Origin: an uncultured Luteitalea sp.
GTDB taxonomy: Bacteria > Acidobacteriota > Vicinamibacteria > Vicinamibacterales > Vicinamibacteraceae
DNA: 64,000 nt
Direction of reading: 5' to 3'
NCBI GenBank assembly: GCA_934541105.1
Contig: CAKTDA010000003.1
Location: forward strand, 488,655-552,654
The notes beneath the pieces are model-generated. The model ran no database searches and was not told where the DNA came from. It saw only the letters and a list, made by a program, of their open reading frames with translations. This document shows positions 57,657 to 64,000 of this stretch, one piece after another. Position 1 is the stretch's first letter, and each line of letters begins with the position of its first letter. A program made the position numbers and the translations under genes.

Positions 57657-59375
57657 TCAGGCCACCAGGATGCGGTGGCCGCCCGCCTCGGCAAACGCGG
57701 CGGCTGCCCGCGTCGATCGCTCGCGGGCGCTCGTCGTCAGTCGGGTGAACCGTGCGTCGTCGCGCAGGGCCTCGAGCCAGGGGTCGCGGGCGAACGTGTC
57801 GTGGCAGAGGAACCCGCCCTCGACGGCCTCGCGCAGGTCCTGGATTGCTAGTTCGCGCTCGCCGAGCGCGGCGTACGTGCGCGCGACGTAGTAGCGCGCT
57901 TCGGCATCCACGGGCCGGCGCAGCCCGCGCAGCGCGTGGAGGCTCTCGTCGCGCCGGCCTTCGAGACAGGCCCGCAACGACACGAGGTAGGCGCGCGCGC
58001 GAGTGTCGGTCGTCTCCCGTTCGCGCCACTGCAGGGCGGCGATGGCTTCGCGATCGCGACCTAGTGACGCCAGTGCCAGGCCGGGCAGGTAGCCGATGTC
58101 GCCGAAGGTTTCCGTGAGGGCGCGTTCGAAGTCGCCCGTCATCCACAGGGTGTGATGGACGCTCGTCGGCACCGCCGGGTCGAGCAGCCGCGCCCGTCGA
58201 TGCGCCGCGATCGACAGGTCGAGCAGTCCGCAGAACCGCAGCACGTGCACGAGCCCCGCGAAGAGATCGGCCGCATGCGGCTGTGACGCGATGCGGCTCA
58301 CGAGCCGCTGCATCGCCCGCTCGGGCCATCCCATGTCCACTTCGAGTTGTGCGGAGAGGCTGTGAGCGAGCGACAGTTCGGGATCGAGTGACAGCGCCCG
58401 CGTCAACGCTGATTCGGCACGTGACAGCGACTCCCGGCTCGCGGCGTCATCTGCGGCGAATTTCGCGATGACGCGGTGGCATCGGCCCAATCGCGCCCAG
58501 GCGGGCGCAAAGTGCGGGGCCTCGCGGACTACCGTCTCGTACATGTCGCGCGCGGACTCCCACTGGCTCGTCTCGTAGGCGAGTTGGTTGGCCCGGAGGT
58601 ACAGGACATAGGCGCCAGGAGGAGCCGCCGGGGATGTGTCGTGGGCCCGCGGCTCGGCGTGGCCGAAGTGCGAGGCGAGGCGCTCGGTCAGTTCGCGTGT
58701 GATTCGTGACTGGAGGTCGTGCAGGTGCTCGAGCGAGAGCGTGGCCTGTCCGGCATACAGCACGGCGCCGCTCGGCACGTGCAGGAGCCGCAGCCTCAGG
58801 CGCGACGTACCGGCAAGCGTCCCGAGCGACCCCTCCAGGATCACGTCGGATTCGGGCAGGGCCGAGGCGTCGGCTTCGGGAGCGGTATGCTGGTCGAGCG
58901 GCGCGCGTACGGAGAGCCACGGGAGCGTGCCCAGCGTCGAGGCGATCGCGTCGGGCAGGCTCCGCGACAGGAACTCCGTCTCGAGGTTCGGCGCCTGCAC
59001 ACGCAGCGGCAGGACGAGCAGGCGCACCACGTCGGCCGACTCCTCGGCCCCGCGTCGGGGCGTGTGCCGCTCGACCGACGCCGTGAATCGGTAGCCGCGC
59101 TTCGGGACCGTCTCGATCGCGTCGGCAAGGTGCGGCTGCAGCACCTTGCGGATGGCCGCGATCTGCACCGACAGGTTGGCGTCCTCGACGAAGGTCTGTG
59201 GCCACACCGTCGCGAACAGTTCCCGCTTCTCGAGGACCGATCCGTGGTGCCGCACGAGCATGTGGAGCAGGTCGAAGGCCTTCGGGCTGAGCGGCACGCG
59301 TGCGCCGTCCCTGGTCAGGATGTGTTCACGGGCACGAAGCTCGAACGGACCGAACCGATACGCGGCGGCAGGCAT
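57657..59375 (-). CDS. Winged-helix transcriptional regulator with TPR domain
   Basis: ATG 59375 (MPAAAYRFGPFELRAREH) begins a 572-residue regulator. The N-terminal OmpR/ToxR-type winged helix (about 1-100) includes LSPKAFDLLHMLVRHHG and EDANLSVQIAAIRKVL, the recognition region. A middle domain precedes tetratricopeptide-like repeats (about 250-540). No membrane helix is seen, unlike CadC. This architecture is common in Acidobacteriota. It is divergent from the PEP-CTERM gene with 112 bp between, so it may control that gene. A TTG at 59423 would extend it without domain support. Confidence 0.85.
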   Translation of the reverse strand: MPAAAYRFGPFELRAREHILTRDGARVPLSPKAFDLLHMLVRHHGSVLEKRELFATVWPQTFVEDANLSVQIAAIRKVLQPHLADAIETVPKRGYRFTASVERHTPRRGAEESADVVRLLVLPLRVQAPNLETEFLSRSLPDAIASTLGTLPWLSVRAPLDQHTAPEADASALPESDVILEGSLGTLAGTSRLRLRLLHVPSGAVLYAGQATLSLEHLHDLQSRITRELTERLASHFGHAEPRAHDTSPAAPPGAYVLYLRANQLAYETSQWESARDMYETVVREAPHFAPAWARLGRCHRVIAKFAADDAASRESLSRAESALTRALSLDPELSLAHSLSAQLEVDMGWPERAMQRLVSRIASQPHAADLFAGLVHVLRFCGLLDLSIAAHRRARLLDPAVPTSVHHTLWMTGDFERALTETFGDIGYLPGLALASLGRDREAIAALQWRERETTDTRARAYLVSLRACLEGRRDESLHALRGLRRPVDAEARYYVARTYAALGERELAIQDLREAVEGGFLCHDTFARDPWLEALRDDARFTRLTTSARERSTRAAAAFAEAGGHRILVA

Positions 59376-59487
59376 TTGGGATTCGTTTGGATCTCTTTTG
59401 ACCGCTCTTAAAGACGGAGTCAAGCGCTAGCCGCTACCGTGCCTGCTTCGTGGCGGCAGTGTGTCGCCCATACATGCAGGAGGCGTC

Positions 59488-60057
59488 ATGACTTTGAAGA
59501 TGGCCAGGTTCGGAGTGATTCTCGGTGCGTTGCTCGTCGCCGGTCCCGCGTCGGCAGCGCTCATCGACCACGGGGTCGCGGGCGAGTACTTCCACGACAC
59601 AGCCACCGGGCTGTACTGGTACGACCCCGCGCAGTTCGTCGGGCAGAGCCGCGCGGAGATGGATGCATACGTGGCGGCGAACCCGCACTGGGACTGGGCG
59701 ACGAGCGCGCAGATCCAGGCGCTCGATGGCCAGGCCTCGTCGGGAGGCGTCGACCTGGAGCAGGTGATGGGCACGCGTCAGTACACGCTGACGGGTGGCG
59801 GCCCACGCTGGCTGGGATACTACGACAAGCCCGGCCAGCCCGATGGGTGGATCGTGCAGGCGAACGGGTCGCCCGACATCGTCAGCAGCACGGGCTTCCA
59901 GCACGATGCAGCCAACTCGCCGGACATCGTGGGCGTCGGCGGATGGATGGTCAGCCGCGTCAATCCCGTGCCCGAGCCGCACGTCCTGTCGCTCGCCGTC
60001 CCGGCCGCGATCGTCGCCCTGTCGCGGCTTCGTCGTCGACGCGCGCTGACGATGTGA
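59488..60057 (+). CDS. PEP-CTERM sorting-signal protein
   Basis: ATG 59488 lies five bases after AGGAGG. The 189-residue product has a signal peptide (FGVILGALLVAGPASA), a mature part with YWYDPAQFVGQS and WDWATSAQIQALDG, and a C-terminal PEP-CTERM tail: VPEP followed by a hydrophobic segment and RLRRRRAL. That tail directs cleavage and surface attachment by exosortase. No exosortase is in the window; the acyltransferase at 43583 is the only other member of that system seen. The mature domain resembles short exported proteins of unknown role. Confidence 0.82.
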   Translation: MTLKMARFGVILGALLVAGPASAALIDHGVAGEYFHDTATGLYWYDPAQFVGQSRAEMDAYVAANPHWDWATSAQIQALDGQASSGGVDLEQVMGTRQYTLTGGGPRWLGYYDKPGQPDGWIVQANGSPDIVSSTGFQHDAANSPDIVGVGGWMVSRVNPVPEPHVLSLAVPAAIVALSRLRRRRALTM

Positions 60058-60082
60058 GGAGAACGGGAGCGGGGCTGCGAAG

Positions 60083-60637
60083 TCACGTTGCAGTGCCGGA
60101 ACACCGGCAGGAAGCATGCCCGAGCGTGTATGCGCACGGCAGGTAGCCTTCAGCAGCCGCCACTGTCAGGACTTCGTCAGCCACACTCGCGACGCGGCCG
60201 TATGCATCGAGGCCTTCAGCCTTGTGGAGGGCAGTAGCCACGTGGCCGAACAGCGTGAGCGATGACACCAGCTTCCTCGCATCGGTGTCCGACCCCATCA
60301 ATGCAACAAGGGGTCTGCCTGCCCTCAACTGATCGGCGACTGCCTGGGAGACGGCAAGGTAGCGCGCGCGAAGATCAGGGTCACGCAGGTATGCCGTCGC
60401 TTCGAGCTGACCATCGATTGCATACGTCCGCGCCGCGTCAGACGTACCCAGGCCGCGAAGCTGCGGGAACACGTACCAGATCCAGTGCCCACGCTTCCGG
60501 CCGACACGCATCTCCTCGAGGGCGGACTCGAAGCCGTCGCGTCGCGAGGCCTGGGCGTCCCGGAAGCGAGCCAATCCGGCTGTCTCCCGTGCGCGCTGCG
60601 CACGGCTCCCGCCATCCTCATCGTGGGGTGTGGGCAT
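60083..60637 (-). CDS. DUF1810 family protein
   Basis: This 184-residue soluble protein contains RFRDAQASRRDGFESALEE, GRKRGHWIWYVFPQLRGLG and AYLRDPDLRARYLAVSQ, which are the DUF1810 signature. Members are short, helical and widespread, with no established biochemical role. The family N-terminus lies near residue 22; the first 20 residues are charged and the start at 60637 may be early. It lies 25 bp after the convergent PEP-CTERM gene and 52 bp below the GlcG-like gene on the same strand. Confidence 0.8.
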   Translation of the reverse strand: MPTPHDEDGGSRAQRARETAGLARFRDAQASRRDGFESALEEMRVGRKRGHWIWYVFPQLRGLGTSDAARTYAIDGQLEATAYLRDPDLRARYLAVSQAVADQLRAGRPLVALMGSDTDARKLVSSLTLFGHVATALHKAEGLDAYGRVASVADEVLTVAAAEGYLPCAYTLGHASCRCSGTAT

Positions 60638-60689
60638 GAGCCGTTGCTGCCGACGATGACGTTCGAGCGCAGGCCGATTCCGCTCTCGG

Positions 60690-61085
60690 CTACAAGGCCT
60701 GGGCCCCGGCCTCGGCGACGGCGTGATCCTGCTCGCCGGATCCGCCGCTCACGCCGATGGCCCCGACGACTTTCCCATCCTGCTTCAGGGGAATGCCACC
60801 CGCGAAGATCATGATCCGCCCGTCGTTGGACGCATGGATCCCGAAGAACTGCCCGCCCGACTGCGCATGCGTGGCGAGGTCCTTCGTGGAGATGTCGAAG
60901 GCCCGCGACGTGTACGCCTTCTTGATCGAGATGTCGATGCTCCCGATCCACGCATCGTCCATGCGGACGTGCGCCACGAGGTTGCCGCCGGCGTCGGCGA
61001 CAGCGATGTTCATGGGCTGGCCGATTTCAGCGGCCTTCTTCTGTGCGGCAGCAATGATCCTCTGTGCGTCGGCGAGTCGAAGCAT
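60690..61085 (-). CDS. GlcG/HbpS-family (DUF336) protein
   Basis: ATG 61085 (MLRLADAQRIIAAAQKKAAE) has GGAGAA just upstream; 26 upstream codons were rejected. The 131-residue product shows MNIAVADAGGNLVAHVRMD, AYTSRAFDISTKDLA and GGIPLKQDGKVVGAIGVSGG, the DUF336 hallmark. GlcG-type proteins are small antiparallel domains, some of which bind haem, often near glycolate or corrinoid-linked enzymes; none is adjacent here. Function not assigned. Confidence 0.82.
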   Translation of the reverse strand: MLRLADAQRIIAAAQKKAAEIGQPMNIAVADAGGNLVAHVRMDDAWIGSIDISIKKAYTSRAFDISTKDLATHAQSGGQFFGIHASNDGRIMIFAGGIPLKQDGKVVGAIGVSGGSGEQDHAVAEAGAQAL

Positions 61086-61157
61086 GGCGTTCTCCGTGTA
61101 GGAATGAGAGTCCACCGTACCACGGCGCCCTCCATGCGGAAACGTTCCGATTCGTGC

Positions 61158-61172
61158 AGACATTGTGGAGAC
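61158..61172 (+). repeat. Direct repeat, left copy of AGACATTGTGGAGAC
   Basis: The 15-bp sequence AGACATTGTGGAGAC is found again twice, overlapping, at 62768-62782 and 62779-62793. The copies bracket about 1.6 kb containing the frameshifted Fic gene and a gene relic. Confidence 0.6.
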
Positions 61173-61217
61173 GGCCCGCCGGCTGTCCGTGATTAAGGCG
61201 CTTGCCTTGGTCCGTTC

Positions 61218-61250
61218 GCTAATTAAGAAAACGTCCCTTGATTAATTAAC
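61218..61250. promoter_or_regulatory. AT-rich dyad upstream of the Fic gene
   Basis: TAATTAAG (61220-61227) and CTTGATTA (61238-61245) form an imperfect inverted repeat followed by ATTAATTAA, in otherwise GC-rich DNA, 22 bp before the Fic start. The Fic protein ends in a winged-helix-like segment, so self-regulation here is possible; not shown. Confidence 0.35.
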
Positions 61251-61271
61251 AGCGCCGTCGGACCATCAAGC

Positions 61272-62422
61272 GTGCCCCCTCGACCGTCGGGTCGCTTCTT
61301 CACCACATCCGTCGCAGGGGAGAAGGTGCGCGCGTTCGTCCCCGACGCGCTGCCGCCCTCCCCATCCAGTCTCGACCTGCCCAGCCTGCTCGGCCCGCTG
61401 ACGGCAGCGGAGCGTGCGCTTGGCCGGCTGGACGGCATCACTCTGCTGCTGCCGAGCAGGATCTCTTCCTCTACATGTATGCGCGCAAGGAGGCGGTGTT
61501 GTCCTCGCAGATCGAAGGCACACAGCCGACGCTTGCCGACTTGTTGCGCTTCGAAACCGACGCCCTGGCGGGCACTCCGTTCAATGACGTTCGCGAGGTG
61601 TCCAACTACGTCGACGCGATGATGTACGGGCTGGATCGCCTTCGCGCACTCCCGCCCTCGCTGCGGCTCATACGCGAGATGCACGCGCGACTCCTCGAGG
61701 GCGCGCGTGGCAGTGCGCTCGATCCTGGCGAGTTCCGACGCAGTCAGAACTGGGTCGGTGGCACGCGGCCCGGAGACGCGCAGTTCGTACCGCCGCCGGT
61801 GACAGAACTCGATCGCTGCCTCGGCGAGCTCGAGGCGTTCATGCACGAAGACGCCTCGGGGCTGCCGCACCTCGTCAAGGCGGGCCTCTTGCACGTGCAG
61901 TTCGAAACCATTCATCCGTTCCTCGACGGCAAAGGACGCATGGGCCGCCTGCTGGTCACGCTGTACTTGTGCGTGCACGGTGGGCTCACGTCACCGCTGC
62001 TGTATCTGAGCCTCTACCTGAAGACGCATCGCGCCGAGTACTACCGCCTGCTGCAGGATGTGCGTGAGCTTGGGGCCTGGCGCGAATGGCTCGCGTTCTT
62101 CCTCCGTGGCGTGGAGGAGACGGCGACGCAGGCATTCACGGCGGCGACCCGGATCGTGCGCTTGTTCGAGGAGGACCGAGCCAGGATCACGGCGGAGAGT
62201 GAACGCGCGGGCTCAGCGCTGCGCGTGCACGCCGGCTTGCAGCGGCACCCGTTCAGCACGACGGCACAACTCGTCGCGGCGACTGGCCTCTCCGACCCAA
62301 CGGTCAATGCGACGCTCGCCGACCTGATGCGCCTCGGGATCGTCGAGGAAGTGACGGGCCGCCGACGTGGCCGCGTCTTCGGGTATCGCCAGTACGTCGC
62401 CATTGTCGGCGAGGGCACCTGA
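61272..62422 (+). pseudogene. Fic-family adenylyltransferase with a frameshift
   Basis: GTG 61272 opens a frame with PPRPSGRFFTTSVAGEKV and ERALGRLDG, the normal N-terminus of Fic proteins with an inhibitory helix. At about 61454-61460 one base appears to be missing: the frame with LLLPS is followed, one frame off, by DLFLYMYARKEAV, and the rest (from 61475) runs intact to 62422. The inhibitory motif SSQIEGTQ and the Fic loop HPFLDGKGRMGR are present, but the loop's usual Asn is Lys (61931-61933). A C-terminal winged-helix (TTAQLVAATGLSDPTVNATL) follows. Either a decayed gene or a sequencing error. A shorter protein from ATG 61475 (315 residues) could still be made. Confidence 0.75.
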
Positions 62423-62429
62423 CGGGTAT

Positions 62430-62732
62430 TGGATGCCCACCGTCGCTCACGGAAGCCGCGCTGGTCCGTGTGAGCGACCTCGTTCCACGCCGCCGCGCTC
62501 TCGAGGACGGCACGCAGTTCTACGTCGGTGCCCCGAAGGAACGACTCCGCGTACCGCTCGAGATCGCGCCGCAATCTCTCGAAGGCGCTGTTGGGATCGG
62601 ACGAGAAGCCGGGATACGTGCCGCTGTTGCCACGTATTCGGCCACTTCGCGCAACTGATTGATGGTGCTGGGTTTCTGGCACCAACCCTTGCGAGCGAGT
62701 GATTTAGCGAGTCGACCCGAGTCGACAGGCAT
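62430..62732 (-). pseudogene. Possible gene relic, frameshifted
   Basis: From an ATG at 62732 one minus-strand frame reads WCQKPSTINQLREVAEYVA. At about 62630 coding-like sequence continues in the next frame as NSGTYPGFSSDPNSAFERL and RRDLERYAESFL, fading into the Fic 3' end. The switch of frame suggests a broken gene of a family I cannot name. The call rests only on amino-acid character, so confidence is low. Confidence 0.3.
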
Positions 62733-62760
62733 GGGCGGTGAGCGTCCCGAATCGTCCCGA

Positions 62761-62793
62761 GTTGTGGAGACATTGTGGAGACATTGTGGAGAC
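62761..62793 (+). repeat. Tandem 11-bp repeats, right copies of the direct repeat
   Basis: Three consecutive 11-mers are seen: GTTGTGGAGAC, ATTGTGGAGAC, ATTGTGGAGAC. They contain two overlapping copies of the 15-bp repeat found at 61158. Confidence 0.7.
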
Positions 62794-62847
62794 GAACGGC
62801 TCAGTCCTGGGATGCAGCCGGGCCGCGGCTGTCAAGCCGTGCAAGAA

Positions 62848-62857
62848 TGTCATGACA
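62848..62857. promoter_or_regulatory. Candidate operator of the toxin-antitoxin pair
   Basis: TGTCATGACA is a perfect 10-bp palindrome 63 bp before the antitoxin ATG, just upstream of a TTGGCA box at 62863. DUF1778 antitoxins bind palindromes in their own promoters; the match here is only positional. Confidence 0.3.
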
Positions 62858-62920
62858 ATGTCTTGGCATCCGGCGTAAGCTTGTGTAGCCGCTACCGGAC
62901 GCACACGCGAGCACAACCCC

Positions 62921-63202
62921 ATGGCCACCTCCATCGCCCGCAGAGCCGAGAAGATCGACATCCGCCTGACGGCCGAGGCGAAGAAAACGCTTCGGAGTGC
63001 TGCAGCCGCTCAGGGGCGCACCGTGTCCGAGTTCGTCCTGGACAGCGCGCTGCAGCGCGCCGCCGAGACGCTGCCTGATCGGACGCGTTTCGAACTCGAC
63101 GCCAAGCAGTGGTCGGAGTTTCAGGCCCTCCTCGATGCCCCGCCGCGAAACCTGCCACGTCTTGCGAAACTGCTGAAGACGCCCAGCGTGTTCGAGCGGT
63201 GA
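62921..63202 (+). CDS. DUF1778 (TacA-like) antitoxin
   Basis: This 93-residue protein has an N-terminal ribbon-helix-helix (about 1-50; KIDIRLTAEAKKTLRSAAAA and VSEFVLDSAL) that binds DNA, and a C-terminal toxin-binding tail (WSEFQALLDAPPRNLPRL). This is the TacA/AtaR-type antitoxin. The GNAT toxin gene begins 4 bp after its stop, the canonical order. The pair is complete and intact, in contrast to the decayed Fic region before it. Confidence 0.92.
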   Translation: MATSIARRAEKIDIRLTAEAKKTLRSAAAAQGRTVSEFVLDSALQRAAETLPDRTRFELDAKQWSEFQALLDAPPRNLPRLAKLLKTPSVFER

Positions 63203-63205
63203 CCA

Positions 63206-63703
63206 GTGGCGCTTCGCATCGAGAAGCTCACCCGCGCACACGCGGTCGACGGCTTCGACTGTGGGACGCCTGCCCTCGATAGGTTTCTCGAGCGCTACGC
63301 GTTGCAGAGCCAGCAGGCTGATGCAGCGCGGACGTACGTCGCGCTGGACGGGACCGAGGTCATTGGGTTCTACACGCTGGTCGTCGGCGAGGTGGCTCAT
63401 GCCGACGCTCCGGCGCGCATTGTCAAGGGCCTTGCGAAGTACCCCGTGCCAGTGATGGTACTGGCCCGCCTCGCGGTGTCCCGCGCCCGGCAGGGCGAGG
63501 GCATCGGCGCCGGCCTGCTCAAGGACGTCCTGCTGCGCATCCTGGCCGCGGCCGATCATGTAGGTATTCGAGCCGTCGCTGTTCATGCCAAGGACGATGT
63601 CGCCCGAGCCTTCTACGAGCGCTTCCACTTCGTGCGCTCGCCGACCGACCCGTACCACCTCTTGCTGCTGATGAAGGACGTGCGCGCGTACCTGTCCCAG
63701 TAG
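63206..63703 (+). CDS. GNAT-family (TacT-like) toxin
   Basis: GTG 63206 begins a 165-residue acetyltransferase that, in this family, acetylates aminoacyl-tRNA and halts translation. It has the acetyl-CoA loop RARQGEGIGAGLLKDVL (about 92-108), the catalytic tyrosine in RAFYERFHFV (about 140), and the N-terminal VDGFDCGTPALDRFL typical of TacT/AtaT2 toxins. It is preceded by its DUF1778 antitoxin. Fully intact. The family fit is strong; which tRNA is modified is unknown. Confidence 0.92.
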   Translation: MALRIEKLTRAHAVDGFDCGTPALDRFLERYALQSQQADAARTYVALDGTEVIGFYTLVVGEVAHADAPARIVKGLAKYPVPVMVLARLAVSRARQGEGIGAGLLKDVLLRILAAADHVGIRAVAVHAKDDVARAFYERFHFVRSPTDPYHLLLLMKDVRAYLSQ

Positions 63704-64000
63704 GGCAGAACGTCGGCCGTGCACTGAGCCGGCCTTGCAGAACGCTTCGGCGCGAGCCATCCTCCCCGGGCATGTGCAACGGCCACAGCGCTGTCGAACC
63801 TGTCGACGGAATCGTCATCATGGCCGCCATGAACGTGTGAGTCACACCGTGCGTGCCCAACACATCAACATCCCCAAGAGCGAGGGAAACCCTGCGTCTG
63901 CGGGCAAGTGCGTATCATTTCCTGGTCCTTCCGGGAATGGCGTGGGCAGCTCGGGCCGGCTGCGCGGGCCACTCGGACGGGTGAGCGGCCTGCTCGCCGG
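63704..64000. other. Terminal 297-bp spacer
   Basis: No supported gene is seen. A frame from a GTG at about 63943 (VGSSGRLRGPLGRVSG) runs out of the window and could be the start of a gene, but there is too little to judge. Confidence 0.4.

Larger units (their letters stand above)
62423..62920. other. 498-bp spacer with gene relic and repeats
   Basis: No intact gene is supported here. The minus strand holds a broken coding-like stretch (62430-62732), then AGACATTGTGGAGAC repeats (62761-62793). A 10-bp palindrome TGTCATGACA (62848-62857) lies before the toxin-antitoxin pair. Confidence 0.55.

Overview
The window is uniformly GC-rich DNA and looks like a chromosomal segment of an acidobacterium, most likely class Vicinamibacteria (Luteitalea-like). 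This is inferred from the mix of families: an Oar-like TonB receptor, DUF5916 and CBM9-type outer-membrane proteins, DNA-binding regulators fused to TPRs, S9 peptidases, PQQ-type dehydrogenases, and a PEP-CTERM protein with its acyltransferase. No rRNA, CRISPR array, prophage or complete insertion sequence was seen. One tRNA, tRNA-Leu(UAG), is present.

Layout. (1) 1-9144, plus strand: the end of a TonB receptor, then six tightly packed genes for an enolase-superfamily sugar-acid dehydratase, a hexuronate-type MFS transporter, an amidohydrolase_2 protein, a large secreted protein of unknown family, a DapA-family aldolase and a Gfo/Idh/MocA oxidoreductase. Together these read as an oxidative, non-phosphorylating sugar pathway. 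(2) 9453-17790, minus strand: tRNA-Leu, tig, clpP, clpX, lon, engB, rho, a proteostasis block close to the widespread tig-clp-lon-ysxC order with rho attached. (3) 18063-33903: signalling and core metabolism: a small secreted protein, an Hpt-REC-REC-GGDEF protein, NfeD plus an SPFH protein, an H+-pyrophosphatase, a cysteine-desulfurase-like enzyme, two multidomain histidine kinases, argG and a PPK2 kinase. (4) 33900-55814: exported and envelope functions: S9 peptidase, two PQQ-type dehydrogenases (one fused to cytochrome c), alpha/beta hydrolases, a TonB receptor, a PEP-CTERM-type acyltransferase, a DUF5916 protein, an MFS carrier, a CPA1 antiporter coupled to an RCK protein, a divergent deacetylase/sialidase pair and an aquaporin. 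(5) 55861-64000: small accessory genes: ankyrin protein, TPR regulator divergent from a PEP-CTERM protein, DUF1810, GlcG-like, a frameshifted Fic gene, a gene relic, and a DUF1778/GNAT toxin-antitoxin pair.

Start codons: many genes begin with GTG or lie inside long overlapping frames, so starts were chosen from Shine-Dalgarno spacing, family N-termini and stop/start overlaps (GTGA or ATGA at 4256, 8200, 33900, 38942 and 49606). Intergenic spacers contain degenerate 7-bp tandem repeats at four loci, a REP-like hairpin array abutting the tRNA, and direct repeats that bracket the Fic region. No single clearly new defence or biosynthetic system was found. The strongest leads are the sugar-acid operon with its unrecognised secreted protein, the heptamer and REP-like repeats, and the decaying Fic module between repeats.
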